The notes beneath the pieces are model-generated. The model had not been told where the DNA came from. It was given only the letters and a program-made list of their open reading frames with translations, and ran no database searches. Source: Pseudarthrobacter siccitolerans (GTDB taxonomy: Bacteria > Actinomycetota > Actinomycetes > Actinomycetales > Micrococcaceae). From it: a DNA stretch of 64,000 bases. Every line of letters starts with the position of its first letter. Position 1 is the first letter of the stretch. Shown piece by piece: positions 48,509 through 58,400 of the stretch. A program made the position numbers and the translations under genes. The stretch lies in the NCBI RefSeq assembly GCF_001046895.1, contig NZ_CAQI01000038.1:1-64000 (forward strand), written 5' to 3'.

Positions 48509-49624
48509 TCAGTTGACGCTGCCGAGCTCCTTGGCCTCCTGGGCCTCCACCCGGGGATCGGTGCCGAGGAGCCGCCGCAGGGAGGCCAGCCGGGCTTCTC
48601 CGGTGGTTCCGGCATGGCCGCCGGCCACCCAGGCATCAAGGCCGCAGTTCACCGCCGTGGCGGTGTGCTTGCAGCCCCTTTCGCAGTCCTCGATGCCGGG
48701 GGAGAGGTCCGGGAACGACCGCAGGATCCGGTCCGGGTCCACGTGGGCCAGGCCGAAAGAGCGGATACCGGGGGTATCGATGATCCAGCTGCCGGGCGGG
48801 GCATCGGACAGCCTCAGCGCCAGGGCGGACGACGACGTGTGGCGGCCGCGTCCCGTTACGGCGTTGACTCCGCCAGTGGCGCGCTCGGCCCCGGTCAGCG
48901 CGTTCACCATGGTCGATTTCCCCACGCCGGAATGCCCGAGCATCACGGTGACCTTTCCGTCCAGGTAGCCCCGCAGCTCCGCCACGGCTGCGCTGTCCAG
49001 GCGGGCCGAAAGTCCGTCGTCAGAGCGGGCGTCGATGCCTGACGCTGCCGAATCCGCTGTCCGGCTGATGATTACCGGGAAGTCCAGGTGCGTGTAGTTG
49101 GACAGCAGCTCCGCCGGATCCTTGACGTCAGCCTTGGTGACCAGCAGAATCGGCTCGATCCCGGCGTCGTACGCGGCCACCAGGGCGCGGTCGATAAAGC
49201 CGGTGCGCGGCTCCGGGTTGGCGGCAGCCACCACAATTACCAGCTGGTCGGCGTTGGCCACCACGGCCCGTTCCACGGGATCGGTGTCGTCGGCGCTGCG
49301 CCTCAGAAGGGTTTTGCGGTCCTGGATTTTCACCAGCCGGGCCAGGGTGTTGGGGTCGCCGGAAACGTCTCCCACGAGCGACACGAAATCGCCCGCCACC
49401 ACCGGATTCCGGCGCAGTTCGCGGGCCCGGGCGGCGATGACAGTCCGCTCGTTGCCGGAGTCCTCACCCACTACTGCTGTGTACCGGCCGCGGTCAACGG
49501 TGACGATCCGGCCGGTGACGGCGTCGTCGTGGCTGGGCCGGTCCTTGGTGCGGGGCCTGGATCCTTTTTTGCTCGGCCGGATGCGCACATCCGACTCGTC
49601 CCAGGAGTCAGTGCTCCGAGCCAC
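48509..49624 (-). CDS. rsgA: Ribosome biogenesis GTPase RsgA
   Basis: A 371-residue circularly permuted GTPase that helps mature the 30S subunit. An OB fold (about 35-100, GRIVTVDRGRYTAVV) comes first, then G4 (VTKADV), then G1 (GHSGVGKSTMVNAL) and G3 (DTPG). The C-terminal zinc finger (IEDCERGCKHTATAVNCGL) carries the Cys/His ligands. The GTG at 49624 overlaps the end of aroA by 17 nt; the frame is open further upstream only within aroA. Typical of the RsgA neighbourhood downstream of aroA in actinobacteria. Confidence 0.94.
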   Translation of the reverse strand: MARSTDSWDESDVRIRPSKKGSRPRTKDRPSHDDAVTGRIVTVDRGRYTAVVGEDSGNERTVIAARARELRRNPVVAGDFVSLVGDVSGDPNTLARLVKIQDRKTLLRRSADDTDPVERAVVANADQLVIVVAAANPEPRTGFIDRALVAAYDAGIEPILLVTKADVKDPAELLSNYTHLDFPVIISRTADSAASGIDARSDDGLSARLDSAAVAELRGYLDGKVTVMLGHSGVGKSTMVNALTGAERATGGVNAVTGRGRHTSSSALALRLSDAPPGSWIIDTPGIRSFGLAHVDPDRILRSFPDLSPGIEDCERGCKHTATAVNCGLDAWVAGGHAGTTGEARLASLRRLLGTDPRVEAQEAKELGSVN

Positions 49625-50999
49625 CGGTCGAACCTTCCGGCACCGCACTGGAAACGCCGGTCTGGGCCAGCATGTCTGCCCACAGCCGCGGAAAATCAGG
49701 CATGGTTTTGGCGGTGGTGGCGATGTCCTCCACCTGGACCCCTTCCACCGCCAGGCCGAGGATGGCTCCGGCGGTGGCCATGCGGTGGTCCGCGTAACTG
49801 TGCACGACGCCGGCATGCAGCTTTGCGGGCCGGATCACCAGTCCGTCGCTGGTCTCCTCGGCGTCGCCGCCCAGGCGGTTGATCTCGGTGACCAGGGCAG
49901 CGAGCCGGTCGGTCTCATGTCCGCGCAGGTGTGCGATTCCGGTGAGCCGGGAGGGCCCATTGGCCAGGGCGCACAGCGCTGCGACCGTGGGGGCCAGTTC
50001 GCTGGTATCCGCGAAATTGGCGCCGTTGATTTCCGGTCCGCCCGTGACGGTGAGGACGCCGTCGCGCAGGCTGACGTCGGCGCCCATCTCGGCAAGGATG
50101 CTGCGCCAGAGATCGCCTACCTGCTGCGTCTGTTCAGGCCAGCCCGGGATCCTGACGGTTCCGCCGGAGGCCAGCGCGGCAGCAAGGAACGGGCCGGCGT
50201 TGGACAGGTCCTGCTCGATCTGCTGGTCGAAGGCGCCGATGGGTCCGGGCGCAACAATCCAATGGTTCGGCACTGAATCATCCACCACAACGCCGGCGCC
50301 GCGCAGGACGGCAACTGTCATGTTGATGTGGTCCAGGCTGGGCACCGGTTTGCCGACATGCTCCAGGTGCAGCCCTTCGGTGAACCTCGCGCCCACCAGC
50401 AGCAGAGCCGAGACAAACTGGGAGGAGGCGCTGGCGTCAATGACCAGGTGGCCGCCACGGACCTCGCCTGAGCCTTCCACCACAAACGGCAAGGACGACG
50501 GCGTGCCGCCGTCTTCAGCGGAAACTGCCACTCCCAGCGCCTTCAGGGCCTCGATGATGGTTCCCATGGGGCGCTTCCGGGCATGCGGGTCGCCGTCGAA
50601 CAGGCTGGCGCCGTTGCGCAGCGCGGCCAGCGGCGGCACGAACCGCATCACCGTTCCGGCAAGGCCGCAGTCGATGGTGGCGGCGGACGGTGCCTTGTCC
50701 GCGGTGATCGGGAGGACCTCCAGGTCCGGCCCGAAGGCACCGTCCCCCGGCACCTCCGTGATGGTGGCGCCAAGCTGGCGGAGCGCCTCGATCATCAGTG
50801 CGGAGTCCCTGGAATGCAGCGGTGCGCGCAGCCGGGAGGGACCGTCGGCCAGCGCGGCGAGCACCAGGTACCTGTTGGTCAGCGACTTCGAACCCGGCAC
50901 CGTGACGGTGGCATCCACAGGACGGGAGGCGAAAGGGGCAGGCCAGTGGGGAAGGGATGTTCCGGAGTTGTCCCGGGTGGCGGCAGCTGGTGCGGTCAT
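49608..50999 (-). CDS. aroA: EPSP synthase (3-phosphoshikimate 1-carboxyvinyltransferase)
   Basis: A 463-residue shikimate-pathway enzyme joining PEP and shikimate 3-phosphate. [22 protein letters not shown] near residue 30-50 is the phosphate-binding segment, and [11 protein letters not shown] holds the conserved RPM segment. [15 protein letters not shown] and [16 protein letters not shown] near the C-terminus complete the family pattern. The ATG at 50999 has AGGA 5 nt upstream; the upstream open frame to 51185 lies in the DoxX gene. It is 7 nt downstream of the DoxX gene and overlaps rsgA. Confidence 0.96.
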   Translation of the reverse strand: MTAPAAATRDNSGTSLPHWPAPFASRPVDATVTVPGSKSLTNRYLVLAALADGPSRLRAPLHSRDSALMIEALRQLGATITEVPGDGAFGPDLEVLPITADKAPSAATIDCGLAGTVMRFVPPLAALRNGASLFDGDPHARKRPMGTIIEALKALGVAVSAEDGGTPSSLPFVVEGSGEVRGGHLVIDASASSQFVSALLLVGARFTEGLHLEHVGKPVPSLDHINMTVAVLRGAGVVVDDSVPNHWIVAPGPIGAFDQQIEQDLSNAGPFLAAALASGGTVRIPGWPEQTQQVGDLWRSILAEMGADVSLRDGVLTVTGGPEINGANFADTSELAPTVAALCALANGPSRLTGIAHLRGHETDRLAALVTEINRLGGDAEETSDGLVIRPAKLHAGVVHSYADHRMATAGAILGLAVEGVQVEDIATTAKTMPDFPRLWADMLAQTGVSSAVPEGSTGGSEH

Positions 51000-51006
51000 G
51001 TCCTGC

Positions 51007-51555
51007 TTATGCACCCGTGGCCTGTTCGACGGCGCGGCGGACGGCCTGGTCGGCTTTGTGCAGCTTCTTGTTGGTGGTCTTCCGGGCATCTGCCGTAAGG
51101 TGCGCGGCGCCCTTCCGGACATCGGACGCCAGGTGTTCGGCACGCCATGCCAGCCCCGGCTTGCCTGCCGTGTCCACTGAAGCAAGCAGCGCCCCGCCGC
51201 TCAGGGACAGGTTTTTCAGCAGCTGGTTGCGGCGGTTTCCGCGGCCTTCCTTGCTGCTGATGTCCGCGCTGCGCCACTCGACGAACGTGTTGAGCAGGGA
51301 AACCACGGTCAGTACGGTGGCGGAAAGGCGGGAGAATTTCCCCAGGCCGAACAGGACGCCGGCGCCCACCTGCGTGCCGCCGATAATCCGGGCCAGTGTC
51401 TTCTCATTAGTCTGGAAAGGCAGCGCGGCCGCTGCCTTGCTCAGCAGGGGCGAGAGCTGTTGCGCGGTATCGTCGGCGTTTTTGAGCTTATCCATTCCGG
51501 CAAGAACAAAACTGGAAGCAAGCATGGGCCGTGCGAGTGTGCGGACAAAGGACAT
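51007..51555 (-). CDS. DoxX-family membrane protein
   Basis: A 182-residue protein. Three or four hydrophobic helices (about 5-22 with [20 protein letters not shown]; 57-75; 80-97) form the DoxX domain, followed by a basic Ala/Lys-rich tail of about 65 residues. DoxX proteins have been linked to redox and detoxification functions in mycobacteria. The ATG at 51555 has AGGAGGAA upstream. It is the first gene of the aroA operon and faces the sigH promoter, so sigH stress regulation of this gene is possible but no SigH-type box points toward it. Confidence 0.87.
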   Translation of the reverse strand: MSFVRTLARPMLASSFVLAGMDKLKNADDTAQQLSPLLSKAAAALPFQTNEKTLARIIGGTQVGAGVLFGLGKFSRLSATVLTVVSLLNTFVEWRSADISSKEGRGNRRNQLLKNLSLSGGALLASVDTAGKPGLAWRAEHLASDVRKGAAHLTADARKTTNKKLHKADQAVRRAVEQATGA

Positions 51556-51621
51556 GGATTTCCTCCTGGGTGGACGAACCGCGTCTGGTGCGGCGGAGTC
51601 CGTTCTAGTCTTGCACTTTTG

Positions 51622-51648
51622 GGGAATATTTGCCCGGAACGGCAGGTT
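51622..51648 (+). promoter_or_regulatory. SigH/SigR-type autoregulatory promoter
   Basis: GGGAAT (51622-51627), an 18-nt spacer and GTT (51646-51648) match the SigR/SigH consensus exactly. It lies about 190 nt upstream of the sigH start, so sigH is probably induced by its own product under thiol-oxidative stress. Confidence 0.75.
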
Positions 51649-51835
51649 ATGGAAACTGGGCCCGGAAAGCGGGGCCCACAAGACAAAGCACCGGACAACA
51701 GAGCGGAGTTGGCCCTTGAGGCGGGTGTTGGACGGAATCGATGCAGCAGGCCCGGTGGCCGTGGATTCGTTGGGGGCCGAACCTCCAGGGTATGGGTCGC
51801 CGCGTGTGCAGAGCCTGACAGTAGACTTGAAGGCA

Positions 51836-52603
51836 ATGAGCACCCTGGATCCGGCCGTTTCGGCCATGTATGAGGCTTCGCAGAACGAGGCTAAGAGCAG
51901 CGCTGATACCCGGCCAGAGCCGGCAGAGCCGGCGGAAGACTCCGGGCAGCCTGCGGACGCCGCCGAAGAAGCGGTCAACGTTTCCACGGAATCCGCGGAT
52001 GACCGCCGTGCGCGGTTCGAACGCGACGCCATGCAGTACGTCGATCAGCTGTACTCGGCGGCCATGCGGATGGCCCGGAACCCGGCTGATGCAGAGGACC
52101 TCGTCCAGGAGGCCTACACCAAGGCCTTCTCCGCGTTCCACCAGTACAAGCCGGGGACCAACCTCAAGGCATGGCTGTACCGGATCCTGACCAACACCTA
52201 TATCAACCTGTACCGCAAACGGCAGCGCGAACCGCTTCAGTCCAACTCGGACACCATTGAGGACTGGCAGTTGGCGCGTGCTGAATCACACACCTCCAGC
52301 GGGTTGCGTTCCGCTGAGGCAGAGGCGCTGGATCACCTGCCGGATTCGGACGTCAAGCGGGCCCTTCAGGCCATTCCCGAAGAATTCCGCCTCGCGGTGT
52401 ACTTCGCGGATGTTGAAGGGTTTGCCTACAAAGAAATCTCAGACATCATGAACACCCCCATCGGAACAGTGATGTCCCGGCTTCACCGCGGCCGGCGAAT
52501 GCTGCGGGACATGCTCGCGGAATACGCCGCCGAGCGCGGATTCAAAACGGCCGCAAATGCACCGGAAGCGGCGGAAAGCACACAACAGGAGAACAGGAAA
52601 TGA
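51836..52603 (+). CDS. sigH: ECF sigma factor SigH/SigR (thiol-oxidative stress)
   Basis: A 255-residue ECF sigma factor. A polar N-terminal extension (1-60, Glu/Ala/Pro-rich) precedes region 2 ([46 protein letters not shown]). Region 4 follows ([54 protein letters not shown]). The adjacent RsrA-type zinc anti-sigma and the SigR-type promoter upstream identify it as the thiol stress sigma factor that controls thioredoxin and mycothiol genes. The ATG at 51836 has GAAGG 5 nt upstream; Met11 (51866) is an alternative, and a frame open far upstream is not used. It overlaps rsrA by ATGA. Confidence 0.93.
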   Translation: MSTLDPAVSAMYEASQNEAKSSADTRPEPAEPAEDSGQPADAAEEAVNVSTESADDRRARFERDAMQYVDQLYSAAMRMARNPADAEDLVQEAYTKAFSAFHQYKPGTNLKAWLYRILTNTYINLYRKRQREPLQSNSDTIEDWQLARAESHTSSGLRSAEAEALDHLPDSDVKRALQAIPEEFRLAVYFADVEGFAYKEISDIMNTPIGTVMSRLHRGRRMLRDMLAEYAAERGFKTAANAPEAAESTQQENRK

Positions 52604-52860
52604 GCGACTGCCAGGGATTGGGCGACTGCGACGATACCCGGATGCAACGCATCTACGAGTACCTTGACGGCGCGTTGACCCGTGAGGACATCACGGAAAT
52701 CAAGACGCACCTCGATGAGTGCCCGGAATGCACGGAACAGTACGACCTCGAGTGCGTCATCCGCAACATGGTCAAGCGTTCCTGCACCGAAGCTGCTCCG
52801 GAGAACCTGAAGAACGCCATCCTGGACCGGATCCACTCGATCCGTCCCGTGGACGCGTAG
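52600..52860 (+). CDS. rsrA: Zinc-binding anti-sigma factor RsrA
   Basis: An 86-residue ZAS-family anti-sigma factor. The zinc motif H-x3-C-x2-C is His37/Cys41/Cys44 (THLDECPEC); further cysteines at 4, 10, 52 and 62 include the expected extra ligand. In the reduced state it binds SigH; oxidation forms a disulfide, expels zinc and frees the sigma factor. Overlaps sigH by ATGA. A strong terminator follows. Confidence 0.95.
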   Translation: MSDCQGLGDCDDTRMQRIYEYLDGALTREDITEIKTHLDECPECTEQYDLECVIRNMVKRSCTEAAPENLKNAILDRIHSIRPVDA

Positions 52861-52906
52861 GGCGAACGCAACATACAGGGCTCCGTCCCAAACCAGCCCC
52901 AAGTAC

Positions 52907-52944
52907 AAAGGACCCCGGAAGCCGAGTGGCTTCCGGGGTCCTTT
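52907..52944. terminator. Bidirectional intrinsic terminator
   Basis: A perfect 17-bp stem (AAAGGACCCCGGAAGCC and its complement) with a GAGT loop, followed by GCTTTA on the + strand and by TTTGTACTT on the minus strand. It ends sigH-rsrA from the left and the bL37 gene from the right. Confidence 0.92.
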
Positions 52945-52971
52945 GCTTTAACCGCTGTACCTGGCATGTGC

Positions 52972-53046
52972 CTAGGTGTTGGGGCGCTTCCCGTGGTTCG
53001 CGCCGCCACGCTTACGGTCACGACGCTTGCGTGCACGCTTGCTCAT
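52972..53046 (-). CDS. 24-residue 50S ribosomal protein bL37
   Basis: A 24-codon gene starting MSKRARKRRDRKRGG and ending ANHGKRPNT, then TAG. It starts with ATG after AAGGAGG at good spacing. The pattern of basic residues followed by ANHGKRPN is that of the tiny ribosomal protein bL37, first seen in mycobacterial 50S structures. The mycobacterial gene also lies next to sigH-rshA, as I recall it. It is easily missed because of its size. Convergent with rsrA. Confidence 0.9.
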   Translation of the reverse strand: MSKRARKRRDRKRGGANHGKRPNT

Positions 53047-53165
53047 AGCTGGCCTCCTTAATGTTGGTACTCAAAAGAGCTGCCCTCAAGTCTCCCACAT
53101 GATCTGGCACCCCGCGAACCGGCAACCGGCGCGTGACCTGCGGCTCAGTGCTTTCGGCCCGCTAT

Positions 53166-53780
53166 CTAATTCCGGACCGAGTTTCGGATGGCGATGCCTG
53201 CCTGCTCCAGCACCGTCCGAAGCGTTTCCAGGACCACAGGACTGAGGGCCTGCCTGGCCGCCTGCTGCCGGAGCTCGGCACGAAGATCGTCCCGGAACGC
53301 CTGGAGCATCAGCTCGGCTTCCTTGAGGGAGCTTTTGCTGTCAGCCGCCGGGCTGCCTTTGAGGGCGCTGAATGCGGCGGATGCGGCTCCGGCCCTGGCC
53401 GCTTCCGCGGTGGCCGCAAGGTCTGCCCGGAGTCCGCGCATGTTGCTGCGGATGTCCTCACGAAGGTTGTCTGCCAGCCGGCGCACGGACGCGGAGATTT
53501 CCTTTTCCACGCCTGCCAGTTCTTCGCGGCGCAGGTTGAGTTCTGCAAGCCCGGCGGGTGTGATGCGGTAGTTGGTCCGGCGGCCGGCGGTTTCGGTGAC
53601 CACCAGCCCCTCTTCCTCCAGTTTCCCGAGCCGGGGATAGATGGTGCCGGCGCTGGGGGAGTAGGTGCCGCCAAACCGTTCCTTGAGTGCCTTGATCAGT
53701 TCGTAGCCGTGCTTGGGACCGGACTCGAGCAGGGCAAGCAGGTAAAGCCGCAGGGCGCCGTGGGCAAAGACAGCGGGCAT
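53166..53780 (-). CDS. PadR-family transcriptional regulator
   Basis: A 204-residue regulator. The N-terminal PadR winged helix (about 5-85: GALRLYLLALLESGPKHGYELIKALKERFGG, SAGTIYPRLGKLEEEGLV, GRRTNYRITPAG) is followed by a long helical C-terminus rich in Ala/Arg/Glu used for dimerisation. It lies directly downstream of the DUF4097 gene with a TGATG overlap, so both come from one mRNA. Duplicated GATATATCG sequences in the promoter region are candidate operators and suggest autoregulation. The effector is unknown. Confidence 0.92.
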   Translation of the reverse strand: MPAVFAHGALRLYLLALLESGPKHGYELIKALKERFGGTYSPSAGTIYPRLGKLEEEGLVVTETAGRRTNYRITPAGLAELNLRREELAGVEKEISASVRRLADNLREDIRSNMRGLRADLAATAEAARAGAASAAFSALKGSPAADSKSSLKEAELMLQAFRDDLRAELRQQAARQALSPVVLETLRTVLEQAGIAIRNSVRN

Positions 53781-54640
53781 CAGTGCCGTTCTTCCGCGGA
53801 CCCTGTGGTGTTTCCATTTGCCTCACCGGGAGCCCTGTGCAGGATGGAGGTCTTGCCCGACACCGAGTTGGTCCTGACCAGCATGAGCTTGGCGTCGGGG
53901 CCGGCGATCGTTTCCACCTTGCCGCCCGTAACGTGGTATTGCTGGTTCCCGATCACTACGGCCCCGGTGGCCGATTTGGCGACAATATCCACCCCGACGT
54001 CGTGGGGGACCCGGATGGTGAGGTCCCCGGAGACTGAATTGGCGCCAAAATCCTGGGTGAAACCCAAGAGGTCGAAATTCATATCGCCGCTGACCGTGTT
54101 GGCTCGGATGTGGCTGAAAAGGCCGGAGGCCGTGACCTCGCCCGAGACAGTCTTTGCGGTGAGGACACCGCTGTGGTTCCGGGCGCTGACTTCGCCGCTC
54201 ACGGTGGTGACGAACAGTTCACCGTCGGTGCCGTCCGCCATCACGGAGCCCGAGACGGTGTTCAAGCGTGTACGGGAGGCCATCCCTGACACCAGTCCGT
54301 CGCCGCTGACCGTGCCCGCCTCAACGTCCACGGTGGCGGGCAAGGCAATGCTGATGACAGCGTAGTTCTCACTGTGGTGGTTCACCGTTCCCATGAGGTT
54401 CTTGAACCAGCCCTGCGGCCCGTGAAGCTGGTGCCGCACCTCCAGCCGGCCGTCCTGCAGCGAGACAGCCACGGGATCGCCCTGCACCTCGGAAATCTCG
54501 ATCCGGGTGTAGGGCTGCTCGTGGGCCACTACATCGAAGCGGCCGCGGACCATCCCCAGTTTCAGTGACGCGACAGACCCGACGTCGATTGTCTCCGCGC
54601 CCCTGACAGTCCAGCTCTGGTCAGGCGTCGTTCCAGCCAT
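53780..54640 (-). CDS. DUF4097 beta-strand repeat protein (adhesin-like fold)
   Basis: A 286-residue protein made of short beta repeats, each with a pattern like VSGDGLV, VSGSVMADG, VSGEVSARN, VSGDMNF, VSGDLTI (about 110-230), characteristic of the DUF4097/DUF4098 parallel beta fold. No signal peptide or membrane helix is visible, so it is probably cytoplasmic. DUF4097-PadR pairs are common in actinobacteria and firmicutes, but the function is not known. ATG start with GGAGGAAT upstream. Linked to padR by a TGATG overlap. Confidence 0.88.
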   Translation of the reverse strand: MAGTTPDQSWTVRGAETIDVGSVASLKLGMVRGRFDVVAHEQPYTRIEISEVQGDPVAVSLQDGRLEVRHQLHGPQGWFKNLMGTVNHHSENYAVISIALPATVDVEAGTVSGDGLVSGMASRTRLNTVSGSVMADGTDGELFVTTVSGEVSARNHSGVLTAKTVSGEVTASGLFSHIRANTVSGDMNFDLLGFTQDFGANSVSGDLTIRVPHDVGVDIVAKSATGAVVIGNQQYHVTGGKVETIAGPDAKLMLVRTNSVSGKTSILHRAPGEANGNTTGSAEERH

Positions 54641-54653
54641 GATTCCTCCAAAG

Positions 54654-54665
54654 ACGATATATCGT
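54654..54665. promoter_or_regulatory. Candidate PadR operator, site 1
   Basis: The 12-bp perfect palindrome ACGATATATCGT lies 14 nt upstream of the DUF4097-padR start. Its core GATATATCG recurs at 54703-54711. Confidence 0.55.
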
Positions 54666-54702
54666 GTCTGACCAACGTACTCCCGGTGAGGAAGGAGTTC
54701 AA

Positions 54703-54711
54703 GATATATCG
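54703..54711. promoter_or_regulatory. Candidate PadR operator, site 2
   Basis: GATATATCG, a second copy of the core of the palindrome at 54654-54665, 47 bp away. The pair probably flanks the promoter of the DUF4097-padR operon. Confidence 0.45.
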
Positions 54712-54721
54712 CGAAGGAAAC

Positions 54722-55321
54722 TTACTCGGGTACTGCCATCCCCAGCCACTGGAACCAGCCGCGGTGCAGCACCAGCCAGGCCATGAGACCGTAGCCCGCC
54801 TGCCCCGGCGTGCCACCGTTGGCAGCGAGGTCCTGGCGCCATTGTTCGTGGTTCAGGAGCGGGGAGAACGTGTCCACGTAGAGGTGTTTGCGGCGTGTGG
54901 TGACGTCGGCGAAAGCGGTGTTCAACTCGTCCAGGCGCCGGTTCTGGGCTGGATCGAGGGTTGGCGGCGGCCCAACAACAAAGACCTCCAGCCGGTTCTG
55001 CGAGGCAGAATCGAGGATGTTGGCCAGGTTGAGCCGGCTGCGTGCGGTGGACAGGCCGAATTCGATATCCCGGCCGGACAGGCCGATGACCAGGCGGTTC
55101 TCGTACTGGCTGCTGAACCTCCGGCCGGTCTCCTCCAGCCAGCGCGCGGCCAGACCCTCCGTACCTTCCTGCGGGCAGGGAAGTGCGTAGCTTTCCAGGA
55201 CCATCCCGTCCTGGGGAGTGCGGGCCAGTACGCGGCCCAGCCAGCCGAGCGCCCGGGGGTCACCCAGTCCAGCCAGCAGTTCATCTCCTACAGCTGCGAT
55301 GCGCAGCTTCCTGTCTTCCAC
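54722..55321 (-). CDS. SGNH/GDSL-fold protein lacking the catalytic serine
   Basis: A protein of 199 residues from the GTG at 55321, preceded by AGAGGAA; the frame opens at 55399, but that would start inside the terminator tail of kgd. The SGNH/GDSL fold is recognisable: RIAAVGDELLAGLGDPRALGW is block I, VIGLSGRDIEFGLS resembles block III and VFVVGPPP block II-like strands. The nucleophile of GDSL is replaced (GDEL), and the expected C-terminal D-x-x-H is not seen (NGGTPGQAGYG). The protein is probably inactive as an esterase and may bind a ligand or partner instead. Function unknown. Confidence 0.78.
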   Translation of the reverse strand: MEDRKLRIAAVGDELLAGLGDPRALGWLGRVLARTPQDGMVLESYALPCPQEGTEGLAARWLEETGRRFSSQYENRLVIGLSGRDIEFGLSTARSRLNLANILDSASQNRLEVFVVGPPPTLDPAQNRRLDELNTAFADVTTRRKHLYVDTFSPLLNHEQWRQDLAANGGTPGQAGYGLMAWLVLHRGWFQWLGMAVPE

Positions 55322-55399
55322 ACGTTCCTCTTTACTTCGGTGCCTGCCGGCCGCCACCCGGGAAAGTTTCCCTGTCCGGGCAGGCGCTGTCCATCCCAT

Positions 55400-55450
55400 T
55401 AAACAGAACTGCCCGGCCGGAGTCTGGTATTTCGACGTCCGGCCGGGCAG
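55400..55450 (-). terminator. Terminator of kgd
   Basis: A 13-bp perfect stem (CTGCCCGGCCGGA/TCCGGCCGGGCAG, 55409-55450) with a 16-nt loop. On the minus strand it is followed by TTCTGTTTAAT. It lies 12 nt after the kgd stop. Confidence 0.85.
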
Positions 55451-55462
55451 CCTTATTGGTTA

Positions 55463-58400
55463 CTACCGTGCAAATGCCTGCTTCAGCAGGGCATCCTGCT
55501 CCGCGGCGTGGCGCTTCATGGAACCCGCTGCGGTGGATGCCGACGCGGGGCGCGACACGAGGCGGACCCTGCGGTCAAGTGCGTCCGGAAGGTTCAGCCC
55601 GATGAACGGCCACGGTCCCTGGTTGGCAGGCTCATCCTGCGCCCAGACAACCTCGGCGTTCGGGTACTTGGCCAGTTCGGCAGCAATCTCCGCGTGCGGC
55701 AGCGGATAAAGCTGCTCCACCCGGACGATCGCCGTCGTTGTGTCGCCGGTCTTCTGCCGCGTGGACAGCAGATCGTAGTAGAGACGGCCGGAGACCAGCA
55801 GGACGCGTTCGACGGCGTCTGCGGCCAGCTGCTCGTGCTCGCCGATCACAGGGCGGAAAGTGCCGTTCGTGAAGTCTTCCACGGACGAGGCAGCAGCCTT
55901 GAGGCGGAGCAGCTGCTTCGGTGTGAAGATGATCAGCGGCTTCCGCGGACGGCTGTAGGCCTGGCGGCGCAGGAGGTGGAAGTGCGAGGCCGCCGTGGTG
56001 GGGTTGGCCACGATGATGTTCTCTTCGGCGCACAGCTGCAGGAAGCGCTCGATCCGTGCGGAGGAGTGGTCCGGGCCCTGGCCCTCGTAGCCGTGCGGCA
56101 GCATCAGCACCAGTGAGGACCGCTGGCCCCACTTCTGCTCAGCCGAGGAGATGAACTCGTCGATGATGGTCTGGGCGCCGTTGACGAAGTCGCCGAACTG
56201 GGCTTCCCAGAGGACGAGGGCATCGGGGCGTTCCACCGAGTAGCCGTATTCGAAGCCCATGGCAGCGTATTCGGACAGCAGCGAGTCGTAGATCCACAGC
56301 TTGGCCTGGTCGTCGGAGAGGTTGCCCAGCGGCAGCCATTCCTTTCCGTTGGCACGGTCGTGGAAGACGGCGTGGCGCTGCACGAACGTGCCGCGGCGCG
56401 AATCCTGGCCGGCCAGGCGAACAGGCACGCCTTCCATGATCAGCGAGCCGAAGGCTGCGATCTCGCCAAAGCCCCAGTCGATGCCGCCTTCACGCGACAT
56501 CTGCTCACGCTTCTCGAGCAGTTGCTTGAGTTTGGCGTGGACGGTGAAGCCCTCGGGAATCTCCACATGTGCCTTGCCGATCCGGGCCAGCGTGTCAGCG
56601 GAAATGGCCGTGGACACGGGAGCGCTGGCGCTGGAATCGGACTGTTGCGCGATGGGCCGTTCGATGTCGGACACTGCTGCCGAATCCGCGGTGATGATCG
56701 GAATCGGGGAGGTCTGCGCTGCGTGGGTTTCAGCGAAGACCCGCTCCAGCCGCTCCTGGTAGTCGCGGAGCAGCTGCTCGGCTTCTTCCTCGGTGATGTC
56801 ACCGCGGCCGATGAGCGACTCGGTGTAGAGCTTACGCACTGAACGCTTGGCTTCGATCAGGTTGTACATCAGCGGCTGGGTCATCGAGGGGTCGTCGCCC
56901 TCGTTGTGCCCGCGGCGGCGGTAGCAGACCATGTCGATGACAACGTCCTTGTGGAACCGCTGGCGGAACTCGTAGGCGAGCTGGCCAATACGGACCACGG
57001 CCTCGGGGTCGTCGCCGTTCACGTGGAACACCGGTGCCTGGATCATCTTGGCAACGTCGGTGGAGTACGTGGAGGAGCGCGAGGAGGAAGGAGCTGTGGT
57101 GAAGCCCACCTGGTTGTTGACCACGATGTGGATGGTTCCACCGGTGCGGTAGCCCCGCAGCTGGGACAGGTTCAGGGTTTCGGCAACCACGCCCTGGCCG
57201 GCAAACGCGGCGTCGCCGTGGACCACGATGGGGAGGACAGGGAAGGACTCGCCCTGGTCCAGGCGGTCCTGCTTGGCGCGGACGATGCCCTCGAGCACCG
57301 GATCCACAGCTTCGAGGTGGGACGGGTTGGCTGCCAGGTAGACCTTGGTTTCCTTGCCGTTGTCCGAGGTGAACGTGCCCTCGGTGCCCAGGTGGTACTT
57401 GACGTCGCCGGAGCCCTGGACCGAACGGGGATCCTGGGTGCCCTCGAACTCGCGGAACACCTGGGCGTAGGTCTTGCCGGCGATGTTGGTGAGCACGTTC
57501 AGGCGGCCGCGGTGGGCCATGCCGATGGCCACTTCGTCCAGGCCGTCATCAGCGGCGTCGGACATGATGGCATCCAGCAGCGGAATCAGGGACTCGCCGC
57601 CCTCAAGGGAGAAGCGCTTCTGGCCCACGAACTTGGTCTGCAGGAAGGTTTCGAAGGCCTCGGCGGCGTTCAGCTTGGAGACAATCCGCAGCTGCTCTTC
57701 ACGGCTGGGCTTCGAGTAGGGGTGCTCGAGCTGGTCCTGGAACCACTTGCGCTCTGCCGGCTCCTGGATGTGCATGTATTCGATGCCCGTGGTGCGGCAG
57801 TAGGCGTCGCGGAGGACACCGAGGATGTCGCGGAATTTGAGCATCGGCTTGCCGCCGAAACCGCCGGTGGGCCACTCGCGGTCCAGGTCCCACAGGGTCA
57901 GGCCGTAGGTCAGGACGTCAAGGTCCGGGTGCTTGCGCTGGACGTATTCGAGCGGATCGGTGTCCGCCATCAGGTGGCCGCGGACGCGGTAGGAGTGGAT
58001 CAGCTGCTGGATCCGGGCAACCTTGTTGATCTCGTCTGCCGGGTCCACCTGCTTGTCGGCGCTCCAGCGGACGGGCTCGTACGGGATGCGGAGGGACTCG
58101 AAGATCTCGTCGTAGAAGTTCTGCGCACCGAGCAGCAGCTGGTGGACCAGTTTCAGGAATTCGCCGCTGCCGGCACCCTGGATCACGCGGTGATCATAGG
58201 TGGAGGTCAGCGTCAGGACCTTGCTGATGGCGTTCTGGGCGATGATCTTCTCGCTGGCGCCCTGGAATTCGGCAGGGTAGTCCAGCGCGCCGACGCCGAT
58301 GATGGCTGCCTGGCCCTTGGACAGGCGGGGCACCGAGTGCACGGTGCCGATGCCGCCCGGGTTCGTCAGGGACACGGTGGTGCCCTGGTGGTCCTCGGCG

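Noticed and set aside
49098..51180. Long + strand frames across rsgA and aroA
   Set aside because: Both are antisense shadows of well-recognised genes and are rich in Arg/Ser/Ala without domain features.
50957..51835. N-terminal extension of the sigH frame
   Set aside because: The frame is open for about 290 codons upstream, but it crosses the SigH-type promoter and the DoxX gene. The sigma factor homology begins only after the ATG at 51836.
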